Below are positions 52,758 to 60,573 of a stretch of DNA of 64,000 bases, piece after piece. The notes under the pieces were generated by a model. It saw nothing but the letters and a program-made list of their open reading frames with translations. It made no database searches and was not told the origin of the DNA. The DNA comes from Peribacillus loiseleuriae (lineage in GTDB: Bacteria > Bacillota > Bacilli > Bacillales > DSM-1321), in assembly GCF_001183985.1 (NCBI RefSeq), contig NZ_LFZW01000001.1, forward strand, positions 3,024,970-3,088,969, read 5' to 3'. Position 1 is the stretch's first letter. Every line of letters starts with the position of its first letter. Position numbers and translations under genes: made by a program.

Positions 52758-53618
52758 ATGGGAGAAATGATAAGTACAATTAGAGAAAGATTGGTTCAAC
52801 CAATCTTAGATTTTAATGAAATAATGCAACCTGTATTTCAATCGATTAATACAAAAATGAGTGAAATCGGCGATCTAATTAGAAAACACATCGATGAAAG
52901 TGATATTGAAAATGCAGTAACTAGGTTCAAACAAGGAATCATTGAAACTGAAGAAGATTTAAAAATATTTAAATCTGTTATGGTTGAAATGGGATATCCT
53001 CCACATGAAGGCATTGATATTTCCACCGTGAGGACAATTGCACAGAGTTATAAAGAAAATAAAGAATCGATTACACCAGATGTTATACAAGAATTTATGT
53101 GTGTATATTATGATAGCAAATTCATTAAAACTATTTCTTTGGAATGGGAAAACAATAAAGTAATTCAAAAGAGACTTCCAATATTACGTAACGTAGTAAT
53201 GGCTCATAACCAAGGTATGTATAATGTTGCAATTCCAACAATTTTAACGCAACTAGAAAGCCTATTGGTTGATGCTTTTCATATCAAAGGGAAGGTTAAC
53301 GGGGAAATCATTAAGATACTGTGGGAAAATCTGCTGAAAAACAATGAAGATGCTAATTTAAACTTTGACAGAGAAATACATGACTATTATGTCAAAAATA
53401 TACTAATTGGATTTGAACATGGGAAAGCAGCTGGATCGGAAATAAGTAGAAACGCGATTTTGCATGGAGCAGATATAGACTATGGGCAACTATTAAATTC
53501 CATAAAAACAATTTTATTATTCGATTGTGTTGTAAATGCTGTATTTGAAATGGACGAAAAGAAGGTTTCAAATGGTAAAACAGCAGTAAGAAATTATAGA
53601 AAGGCTAATTATAGGTAA
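52758..53618 (+). CDS. HEPN-motif protein, first gene of candidate three-gene system
   Basis: 286 aa, soluble. The N-terminal 100 residues are helical and charged, followed by a middle domain (RNVVMAHNQGMYNVAIPTILTQLESLL). Near the C-terminus is SRNAILHG: R231 and H236 form the RxxxxH catalytic signature of HEPN ribonucleases, with the usual NILH-GADIDYGQLLNS continuation and a helix ILLFDCVVNAVFEM. HEPN domains are common RNA-cleaving effectors of abortive-infection and toxin systems. ATG 52758 is used; see the mini-ORF. Two further genes follow in the same direction at 72 and 26 bp. Confidence 0.7.
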   Translation: MGEMISTIRERLVQPILDFNEIMQPVFQSINTKMSEIGDLIRKHIDESDIENAVTRFKQGIIETEEDLKIFKSVMVEMGYPPHEGIDISTVRTIAQSYKENKESITPDVIQEFMCVYYDSKFIKTISLEWENNKVIQKRLPILRNVVMAHNQGMYNVAIPTILTQLESLLVDAFHIKGKVNGEIIKILWENLLKNNEDANLNFDREIHDYYVKNILIGFEHGKAAGSEISRNAILHGADIDYGQLLNSIKTILLFDCVVNAVFEMDEKKVSNGKTAVRNYRKANYR

Positions 53619-53690
53619 AATGGATTAAAAGAGTTTTAGTTTATTGTATGTTGAAAGAATAATATGTCTATTACATTGGAGTGATTAGTA

Positions 53691-54266
53691 ATGATTAGGG
53701 GAAACGAAAAAGTTACATTACAGAAGCAATGTGGAACTATTATTGATGATATAAAATCTAAAGTAGTTCAACCTGATATGTTCTTTATAGATGATCCAAA
53801 TTTGCCGATAGAAGAAGGAGATTATTTTCTAAGAGGGCTTCCTAACGGGCTGGAAGAGATGTATATAATCTTAGATAGAGGTTACTATAATTCGTTTGGT
53901 AGTATCAAAGCGCACTATCAATGCAAAGTTAAAAAGGTATCTTGTATTGAATTGGAGAATCCAAAACAAGTCATCTATAATCTTTATGGATCTAATAATA
54001 GATTAAATAACAATTTGATAGATAATTCAATTAACTTAGTTGAGTTATCAGCAGATGATGTTTTTGAAAAAATTAGAAAACTGATAAAAGAAAGTATCGA
54101 GAATGACTCTACTAAAAGAGTATTAAGAGATATTGTTAGCAATATGGAACTGACTCAAGGTGCAAACGAGTTTAACCAACATTATATTAGATTTATTACA
54201 AATATAGCAAACCAAATAAATATTTTCTCACCATTAATTCCCGCACTTTCTCAAATGATACAATAA
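53691..54266 (+). CDS. Second gene of candidate system: GSNxRxN-domain protein A
   Basis: 191 aa. Residues 1-90 are a beta-rich N-terminal domain (MFFIDDPNLPIEEGDYFLR, MYIILDRGYY). Residues 94-191 are a domain starting VIYNLYGSNNRLNNNLIDNS and ending FSPLIPALSQMIQ, aligned without gaps to residues 78-175 of the next protein and about one third identical by eye. GSNxRxN...DNSxN resembles the short beta motif seen in AbiTii-like and other bacterial conflict proteins, but that link is inference. TTGGAGTGATTAGTA precedes the ATG. Confidence 0.7.
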   Translation: MIRGNEKVTLQKQCGTIIDDIKSKVVQPDMFFIDDPNLPIEEGDYFLRGLPNGLEEMYIILDRGYYNSFGSIKAHYQCKVKKVSCIELENPKQVIYNLYGSNNRLNNNLIDNSINLVELSADDVFEKIRKLIKESIENDSTKRVLRDIVSNMELTQGANEFNQHYIRFITNIANQINIFSPLIPALSQMIQ

Positions 54267-54292
54267 TAAAAAATTATAATGAGGTGTAGTAC

Positions 54293-54820
54293 ATGAATCA
54301 AATTGAAGAGATGATTCAAAGAGCCGAAGATTTATTAGAAGAGCAATTAGACTATGATCACGATAAAGTGGTTAAGTGGAGGACTGATTGTAGAACTCTA
54401 ATTAAAACACTATATGGGAAAGGATCTAAGGAAGACAAAGGAATGCGAGCAGCTGATATCTCTTCAAAGCTAATAATTCTAAGGTCAATAAATGAGTCTA
54501 GAAATAAATCAGAAGCTAATAATGTGGTTTATAATGTTCATGGTAGTAATGCTAGAATAAATGTGCACTCTGTTGATAATTCTACAAATATTGTAAATAC
54601 AACATCTCAACATTTATTCGATGAATTAAGAAATGTACTACAAAATAACATAGCAGACTCAACTCAAAGAACGGTTATAATTGATGCAGTTAATAATTTA
54701 GAAGAAAGTCAAAATACACCCAGGTTTATGGACGCTTATCAAAGATTTATCAGTTTAGCTGTAGATCACATGCAATTGATAACGCCATTTATTCCTGTTT
54801 TGACCCAGATGCTTTCTTGA
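54293..54820 (+). CDS. Third gene of candidate system: GSNxRxN-domain protein B
   Basis: 175 aa. The N-terminal 70 residues are helical (EEMIQRAEDLLEEQLDYDHD, WRTDCRTLIKTLYG), unlike protein A. The C-terminal 98 residues (VVYNVHGSNARINVHSVDNS to TPFIPVLTQMLS) are the shared domain. So two different N-terminal modules carry the same tail, as when two subunits assemble through it or share a trigger. AATGAGGTGTAGTAC precedes the ATG, and a strong terminator closes the operon. Confidence 0.7.
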   Translation: MNQIEEMIQRAEDLLEEQLDYDHDKVVKWRTDCRTLIKTLYGKGSKEDKGMRAADISSKLIILRSINESRNKSEANNVVYNVHGSNARINVHSVDNSTNIVNTTSQHLFDELRNVLQNNIADSTQRTVIIDAVNNLEESQNTPRFMDAYQRFISLAVDHMQLITPFIPVLTQMLS

Positions 54821-55157
54821 AGAAAGAATTGAATTAACCACGGGGAAGCTTCAAACCAATAATCAAACTACTGAGTAAAAATCCTTCTCAGTAGTTTTTT
54901 GCCTTTATAATCTAATACTCAACGCTCCATTCCCATTACTTTTAAGTACCATCGTAACGCCTTTAGAGACGTTTACAGGCGTTCTAAACTCCCCCTTAAC
55001 ATTCCCTTTAAACTCTTCTAATCGCTTCTCTTTTTTTAATGTAATGTTTAACTTAATATAGCAAATACAATTGCAAGCGATTTTAAATAAAATATTTACT
55101 TTCTTAAAGATAATATTTAAAATGTTAATATAAGATAATAACAAAGGAGGAATTGTT
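54821..55157. other. Spacer between HEPN operon and XRE copy 2
   Basis: It contains the operon terminator (54865-54901). On the minus strand a frame ending at 54905 reads EEFKGNVKGEFRTPVNVSKG..., but it has no usable start or ribosome binding site and is likely a remnant or chance. Promoter-like TTGCAA and TATATT lie at about 55055-55080. Confidence 0.4.
54865..54901 (+). terminator. Terminator of the HEPN operon
   Basis: AAACTACTGAG (54865-54875) and CTCAGTAGTTT (54887-54897) with six T. A textbook intrinsic terminator 45 bp after the third gene. Confidence 0.85.
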
Positions 55158-55376
55158 ATGTTTACGTATGCACCGCTAATGGCCACTATACATAGGAAAG
55201 GAATGAAAAAGACCGACTTAGTAAATAATGGAGTTTTAACGTCTGCTACGCTTGCTAAGATTGGCAAGGATGAATTAGTTGCAATGAGCGTGTTGGATAA
55301 GATATGTAATGAGTTGGAGTGTAGGATTGAAGAAGTTGTAGAACATGTGAAGGATGATAGCGAGCCTACTGAGTGA
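55158..55376 (+). CDS. Cro/CI-type (XRE) small regulator, copy 2
   Basis: 72 aa with helix-turn-helix KTDLVNNGVLTSATLAKIGKD and the same C-terminus as copy 1 (LECRIEEVVEHVKD, PTE-stop). AACAAAGGAGGAATTGTT precedes the ATG. No divergent partner gene is evident, so it may regulate itself or the adjacent HEPN operon. The two copies suggest duplication within the accessory region. Confidence 0.85.
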   Translation: MFTYAPLMATIHRKGMKKTDLVNNGVLTSATLAKIGKDELVAMSVLDKICNELECRIEEVVEHVKDDSEPTE

Positions 55377-55397
55377 GTATTTCGGTAGGTTTTTTTG
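55365..55397 (+). terminator. Terminator embedding the stop of XRE copy 2
   Basis: CCTACTGA (55365-55372) and TCGGTAGG (55382-55389) with T7. The TGA stop (55374-55376) is in the loop, as in copy 1. Confidence 0.75.
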
Positions 55398-55447
55398 TTG
55401 TATATTTAGTTGGATAAATTTTAAAGTTAGTTTAATGTCACAGTAAA

Positions 55448-55484
55448 GAGAGAAAAGACGCCAAGCCATTTCGTCTTTCCTCTC
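55448..55484 (-). terminator. Terminator of the chemoreceptor gene
   Basis: GAGAGAAAAGACG and CGTCTTTCCTCTC arms, with TTTACTG following on the minus strand, 20 bp after the receptor stop. Confidence 0.7.
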
Positions 55485-55502
55485 CTTTTAAATCATATTT
55501 AA

Positions 55503-57617
55503 TTAAGAAGTTCCTTTATTATCATACGTGAACTTTGATAACGATTTCCCTAAGTCTTCTGCCATTTTAGCAAGACTGTTTGCCATACCATCCACTTCTT
55601 GCATAGATGCATTTTGTTGTTCCATGGTAGCAGATAATTCTTCTGTACCAGCAGAGGTCTCTTGGGTAATTGATACTATATTCTCCACAGCTTTTACCGC
55701 TTTTTTTGTTTCTTCTTCAATGAGTCTTGATGCACCAGTCACGCTGCTGATTTGATTGACCATTTCCGTAATATTATTAGCGATTTCACCAAACGCTTTA
55801 CGACTATTATCAATCACTTCGGAACCAGACTTCACTTCCTGTACTACTTCGACCATAGCCTGTTCAGCTTTCTGGGCTTCTATTTGTACACTTTCGATGA
55901 TGCTTGAAATTTGGCTTGTCGATTCGGCAGACTGTTCAGCCAGTTTTCTAACTTCATCAGCTACTACCGCAAATCCTTTTCCATGATCTCCAGCGCGAGC
56001 TGCTTCAATGGCTGCATTTAGTGCTAATAAATTCGTTTGGGAAGCAATGTCATGGATAACATTAAGTATTTCATTAATTGCTACAGACTTAATTCCTAAT
56101 TCTTTAACAATGTTTGCAGCTGAGGAAACCTTGTCTTCAATAATCTCCATTTCCTGCATCGATTGTTCTGCACTTTGTATCCCTTTTTGAGAAGATTCCT
56201 TCGTTACTAGCGAACGATCCGTCATTTCATTCGTGTATTGAATAATTTGTTTAACTTCATAATCCACTTGTTGAATCTCCTCCATAGTTTCACCGGCATG
56301 ATGTGCTTGATCAGAAGATCCTGCCGCCATTTCCTCCATCGTTGAAGATACCTGTTCAATTCCAACTTTTATTTCATTTGTGGATGTCATTAATTCTTCA
56401 CTGTAAGCAGCCACTTGATCTGAAATACCCGCTGCATCTTGAATCAAGACTCTGGTATTTGAAGTCATCTCATTCATCGCGTGTGCTAATTGCCCTAATT
56501 CATCTTTTGATTTAATCTCTAATGCTTCAACTGTTAAATTACCGCTTGCAATTTCTTTCATTTGTTCGACTACTTTTAAGATCGGTTTGATAAGTCTTCT
56601 TACAATCTCAAATATAACTAAGGCAAGTATTATGATTCCAATTACACCAATAATGATGGACAAATTTAGTAAATCTCTGGATTCCTTCTTTACTTCATCT
56701 ATAGGAACCGCTATCATTAGTGACCATGGTGTATTTGTTGAGCCTATTTTAATGGGTGAAAACGTCTTATAAACATCTCCGTTATCTACAGGGTCAAAGT
56801 CACTAATTGATAACGATTTTCCTGATTCAACTGTAGATTTAATCTCATTCACTGACTTTATACCTTCAATCTCATAATAGCTTTTCCCAACTAATTTGTT
56901 TGATTTATGAGCCACCAAAGTTCCGTTATTGGATAGAATTGCACCGAAGCCACTATCGTAAAAATTTAAGGTATCATTCATTTTCCTCATAGAATCTAGA
57001 CTAATATCAATTCCAACTACCCCCACTACGTCATTCCCAATTTTGATAGGAGCAGTGATTGAAGTCATCAATACTTTCTCTCCATTTACTTCATATGAAT
57101 AAGGATCTAAAATCACTTCCTTGCCACTGTCTTTAGAGCGTAAATAAAAGTCGCCTACGCCTGGTTTGTCATAACCTTCTAAAGCCTTTACATTAATTTC
57201 CCCATCTGTCCGACTCCAATATGGAATAAATCTTCCCGTTCCATCATGGCCTACAATGTTAGCAAATTCTGCGTCTTTTCCATCAAATGCATTTGGTTCC
57301 CAACCTGTCCAAACAGTTAAAAATCGCTCGTTTTCTTTAAGAGTCTTATTCAATATGGCATTTGCAAGATCTCTTTCCGCCTTATTTCCTTCCGCCATTG
57401 AGCTAAATGTGATTGCCAATGTTCTGACAATATCCATAGTATAATTAAGTTCCGTTTCAATATATTTTGCGTGCTTTTCACTTTCCGCTAAAGCAATATG
57501 ATTCGCATTTTTTACTGCTAAATTATTTGTTTTATATAGAGTAACCCCTATAATTGAAACAAAGATAAGTATACTTGTGCCAAGTACTGTTATTATTATT
57601 CGCTTAAATAAATTCAT
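55503..57617 (-). CDS. Methyl-accepting chemotaxis protein with dCache sensor
   Basis: 704 aa. The first membrane helix is IIITVLGTSILIFVSIIGV, an extracellular dCache domain spans about residues 35-315 (LTVWTGWEPNAFDG, GVVGIDISLDSMRKMN), the second membrane helix is LSIIIGVIGIIILALVIF near 320-340, then HAMP and the signalling tip DIASQTNLLALNAAIEAARAG with GFAVVADEVRKLAEQS. It senses an external small molecule and controls CheA; ligand unknown. No che genes are adjacent. A single accessory-region receptor could alter chemotactic range. Confidence 0.95.
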   Translation of the reverse strand: MNLFKRIIITVLGTSILIFVSIIGVTLYKTNNLAVKNANHIALAESEKHAKYIETELNYTMDIVRTLAITFSSMAEGNKAERDLANAILNKTLKENERFLTVWTGWEPNAFDGKDAEFANIVGHDGTGRFIPYWSRTDGEINVKALEGYDKPGVGDFYLRSKDSGKEVILDPYSYEVNGEKVLMTSITAPIKIGNDVVGVVGIDISLDSMRKMNDTLNFYDSGFGAILSNNGTLVAHKSNKLVGKSYYEIEGIKSVNEIKSTVESGKSLSISDFDPVDNGDVYKTFSPIKIGSTNTPWSLMIAVPIDEVKKESRDLLNLSIIIGVIGIIILALVIFEIVRRLIKPILKVVEQMKEIASGNLTVEALEIKSKDELGQLAHAMNEMTSNTRVLIQDAAGISDQVAAYSEELMTSTNEIKVGIEQVSSTMEEMAAGSSDQAHHAGETMEEIQQVDYEVKQIIQYTNEMTDRSLVTKESSQKGIQSAEQSMQEMEIIEDKVSSAANIVKELGIKSVAINEILNVIHDIASQTNLLALNAAIEAARAGDHGKGFAVVADEVRKLAEQSAESTSQISSIIESVQIEAQKAEQAMVEVVQEVKSGSEVIDNSRKAFGEIANNITEMVNQISSVTGASRLIEEETKKAVKAVENIVSITQETSAGTEELSATMEQQNASMQEVDGMANSLAKMAEDLGKSLSKFTYDNKGTS

Positions 57618-58064
57618 CGTATTATATCCCCTATTATTTGTATTGAAAAACTTAAGATGTTATCCAATTGAAAAAATACTCATTTTAGTTTTAATTTCCA
57701 TTCCTCCTTTTTTGCAAGTTATAAATATGTAATAGAATAATCCTCCCTCTTTTACGTATATCGTTAGATTCTTCGATATTTTAATAGTAGTTATTATAAA
57801 ATATATTAATAATTCTAAATAATAAAAAATTTTATATTCGAGATAAGCATTTACCGACTCATCGATGAAGGCAAATAGGAAGATTAATTGTAATGAAGGT
57901 AAAACAAAAAAAGGCTTTAGCCACCACCCAATAATTAGGTAGAATGGTTAAAGCCTTTGTGTTTGAAGTTATCATTACAATTCATATTTTCACTTCCTAA
58001 TTTATTCTACATTCTAAGCAAAAATAAAGACGGCATTGGAGCAGCATCTAAACCTTCACATAAG
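57618..58064. other. Spacer between chemoreceptor and hypothetical gene
   Basis: Very AT-rich with no coding frame. It holds the receptor promoter region (about 57650-57850) and the terminator at 57906-57958. Confidence 0.45.
57906..57958 (-). terminator. Terminator downstream of the 237-aa gene
   Basis: AAAGGCTTTA (57910-57919) and TAAAGCCTTT (57949-57958) extended by CCA/TGG, followed by T7 on the minus strand. Confidence 0.75.
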
Positions 58065-58778
58065 TTATATTGTTAATGTGACAATGGAAATACCATACTC
58101 ATCTTTAATTTTGAGTAACAATTCCTTTATTTCTTCTTTTATTTCCTCACTATTATTATTCCTTCCCATATATTCATTGAGTTGCTGCATAACATATATT
58201 GTGAATTTGATTTCTAGTGCTTCTATTGTTTTTACAAAAATCTTATCATGTATTGATAAAATGTTAGCCTCCTCATATTTTTCTAAAAAAGAAGTTGCCA
58301 ACTCAAGTGCTTCACTTCTCGCACCATCATTTCCGTTAAATGCTTTGGCGTAAAGTTGAACAATTTGTTCTCCCTTTCTAAATATTTCACCTTTTACCCA
58401 TTCAAGGTCGGATAGTCCAACGCTTTTATCTAATATTTCACGTGGTAACTTTCCGGCCTTTACTTTTCGTTCAATTAACTTTTGTAGACGTGGGTTAGAA
58501 TATGCAATTACGTGCCAATACCCTTTAAAGTTTTCTGCATAAATCTTAGAATAACCTTCCATCATAATATCTTTAATTTTAGTATTTTGATAAATTGGGT
58601 CAATCCAAGTGCTAAAATCCCATAAAATATTTTGTGTTTGATCAACTGTAAACGCTAATACGGCAATAAATTCTCCCTTTGAATCCTCAACTAATATTTT
58701 CTGTATTGATTGATTATCCTTTTCAAAACTTGTTATATGAATCAATTGATACTGTTTGTTGTTATATGTAAATTCCAT
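58065..58778 (-). CDS. Hypothetical protein, 237 aa, possibly GNAT-related
   Basis: The first 110 residues have an acetyltransferase-like pattern (EFIAVLAFTVDQTQN, TWIDPIYQNTKIKDIMMEGYSKIY, YWHVIAYSNPRLQKLIER), the rest is helical. The coenzyme A motif is not clear, so this is a weak guess. ATTTAAAGGGGGAGGATATAAG before the ATG is strong. Likely co-transcribed with the next upstream gene (16 bp apart). Confidence 0.55.
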   Translation of the reverse strand: MEFTYNNKQYQLIHITSFEKDNQSIQKILVEDSKGEFIAVLAFTVDQTQNILWDFSTWIDPIYQNTKIKDIMMEGYSKIYAENFKGYWHVIAYSNPRLQKLIERKVKAGKLPREILDKSVGLSDLEWVKGEIFRKGEQIVQLYAKAFNGNDGARSEALELATSFLEKYEEANILSIHDKIFVKTIEALEIKFTIYVMQQLNEYMGRNNNSEEIKEEIKELLLKIKDEYGISIVTLTI

Positions 58779-58794
58779 CTTATATCCTCCCCCT

Positions 58795-59256
58795 TTAAAT
58801 CACACCAACATCAATGAGCAATTGTTTCTTTTTCTTGGTGAGAATGTTAAACACAATCAATGCTCCTAAAACTGCATTGTGTGTCAATGATTTACTTTCA
58901 TCTAAAATCCACTCAGCATTATTAAATCTTGATGTCCTCATTAATCTTCTTATGTATGATTTAATTTTAGGATTCATCACATCTACTTCTATACTGTAGC
59001 AATTGTAATTTTCTAAGTATATTACTTCAAGTACACCAATCAATATTTGTAGTAAACCTTTATTCTTATACGGTTCTAAAATGTATATACCGCTTACTAT
59101 TACTTTTGAATTTATTCCTAAATAGAAACCATCAAAGTCTAACCAACCACATAATTCTTTGTTCTGATTATCGATGATATGTAAACATTTGCAGATGTTA
59201 GTTTCTAATAAAATTATCGAATAATCATCAAATTCCCAAGTTTTTATTTTATTCAC
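58795..59256 (-). CDS. GNAT-like protein, 153 aa
   Basis: GIYILEPYKNKGLLQILIGVLE resembles the acetyl-CoA-binding motif A (V.P.Y+.kGi...L). The flanking strand order is consistent with a small GNAT fold, and the C-terminus is hydrophobic (HNAVLGALIVFNILTKKKK). The only in-frame start is GTG 59256, directly abutting AAGGG. Function unknown. Confidence 0.5.
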   Translation of the reverse strand: MNKIKTWEFDDYSIILLETNICKCLHIIDNQNKELCGWLDFDGFYLGINSKVIVSGIYILEPYKNKGLLQILIGVLEVIYLENYNCYSIEVDVMNPKIKSYIRRLMRTSRFNNAEWILDESKSLTHNAVLGALIVFNILTKKKKQLLIDVGVI

Positions 59257-59291
59257 CCCTTGCTAATTACTGTTCATGCATTTTGAATTAT

Positions 59292-59864
59292 TTATTGCCT
59301 TTTACAATTCAACGTGATTAGTCCCTTCTTATCTAATAGTAGATTGGTAATTTGCCACGTTTTACCCATTACCTCCACTTTAGCCGATAATTCCAACAGT
59401 GGTTTATATTCTGTAATATCTTTAACAGTGACAAGTATTTCATTGTTGGATGTTACCCATATTCCATTGGTGACGGAAAACGATTGAGTTTCAATGAATG
59501 ATGGAATTAAATGTAGCTCTCCCGGGATTTCATCAAAAATTGGATCGCGAAAAGCCGTATAACCAATTACAGTCCGTGTAGGTTTTTCTCTTACTTCTAT
59601 GTTGTAGTTACAGTGTCTAACAACCGCCTTATACTTACCATGACGCTTTGTAACGCTTTCTGATAAGCAACAAAGATACTGTTCACCTTCTAATGTCACC
59701 AAATCTCCCCTAGACACTTTATTTAGGCTATGAATATATCGTTCTTCATACTCACTGATAGATGGATTAGTGACGATAACATTCATTGGTGTATCGTTTA
59801 TTAATACTGGTTGCCCTGCTGATTCAAATAGATATTGTAAATCATCCTCATGGACTTGAAACAT
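59292..59864 (-). CDS. Phage-type structural protein, 190 aa
   Basis: A beta-rich protein (GDLVTLEGEQYLCCLSES, YTAFRDPIFDEIPGEL) of the size and order of a phage head-tail/neck protein, directly downstream of a head-tail adaptor-like gene. The family was assigned by resemblance only. AAAAAAGGAGTGAAATAA precedes the ATG. It belongs to a prophage remnant. Confidence 0.5.
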   Translation of the reverse strand: MFQVHEDDLQYLFESAGQPVLINDTPMNVIVTNPSISEYEERYIHSLNKVSRGDLVTLEGEQYLCCLSESVTKRHGKYKAVVRHCNYNIEVREKPTRTVIGYTAFRDPIFDEIPGELHLIPSFIETQSFSVTNGIWVTSNNEILVTVKDITEYKPLLELSAKVEVMGKTWQITNLLLDKKGLITLNCKRQ

Positions 59865-59880
59865 TTATTTCACTCCTTTT

Positions 59881-60225
59881 TTAATCCGCAAACAACATGA
59901 AAAAACTTGATTCATTTTGCAGTTGGTCATCTGTTTTCAATTGACGTATTTTTCTTTCTAATTGATCTATGCGTGATTGTATGGAATCGCTAAAATCTGA
60001 TACCGTCATATCGTCCAACTTTACTGACTTCATTCTGCTTACGTCATTAGCAATGGATTCCAAAACTGATAATGCAGCACGATAGATATTCTTCTTACTT
60101 GTGGCAGATTGGGGATTATACTCTACAAAGGGTTCTAGATCATTTTCTTGGAGATAGATTGATAGTTCTTCTTGTTCTAGTTTAATTCCCTTGGTTTCAA
60201 GTTCGAGTCTTTGTAGGTTGTTCAT
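59881..60225 (-). CDS. Phage head-tail adaptor-like protein, 114 aa
   Basis: Helical protein (YRAALSVLESIANDVSRM, then SIQSRIDQLERKIRQLKTDD) with the N-terminus LEQEELSIYLQENDLEPFVEYNP, which I remember from Bacillus phage packaging/adaptor genes. It is 16 bp ahead of the 190-aa gene. No portal, terminase or capsid gene is present, so it is a remnant. AAAGGAGCGATTAC precedes the ATG. Confidence 0.6.
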   Translation of the reverse strand: MNNLQRLELETKGIKLEQEELSIYLQENDLEPFVEYNPQSATSKKNIYRAALSVLESIANDVSRMKSVKLDDMTVSDFSDSIQSRIDQLERKIRQLKTDDQLQNESSFFMLFAD

Positions 60226-60248
60226 GTAATCGCTCCTTTCTGTAATAT

Positions 60249-60274
60249 AAAAAACACCCTCAAATGAGAGTGTT
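60249..60274 (-). terminator. Terminator after the 39-aa gene
   Basis: AACACCCTC and GAGAGTGTT arms (one mismatch), with TTTTTTATATT on the minus strand. Confidence 0.65.
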
Positions 60275-60376
60275 AATCTTTGTTCAAATTCCTTTGTTAT
60301 ATAGTTAAACTCTTCTACAGTGATAAATCCATATTTTCATTAATATAACGGTCTTATCTATAAGTGATTCAACAGT

Positions 60377-60496
60377 TTAGTCATCAGCAGCATTAACAAT
60401 TCGATTCATGAGTGAATGAAGTTCATTTTCTTTTTGTTCTTTCTTTACTAACTGTTCTATCTCTTTTATTCTAACGTCATGATAATTATCGCTCAT
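60377..60496 (-). CDS. Small helical protein, 39 aa
   Basis: ATG 60496 with TCAGGAGGACTTT upstream. It starts MSDNYHDVRIKEIEQLVKKE, a charged coiled-coil-like helix. No family recognised. Closed by its own terminator 100 bp downstream. Confidence 0.55.
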   Translation of the reverse strand: MSDNYHDVRIKEIEQLVKKEQKENELHSLMNRIVNAADD

Positions 60497-60573
60497 AAAG
60501 TCCTCCTGATTTTATAATAACTTTGATGAATCTGTTATACATAACATTTGAAATAAAGAAAATTAATTACTTT

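Noticed and set aside
54905..55267. 120-aa minus-strand frame ending near the HEPN operon terminator
   Set aside because: It overlaps XRE copy 2, which has a better start and family match. The C-terminal piece without overlap has no usable start codon.
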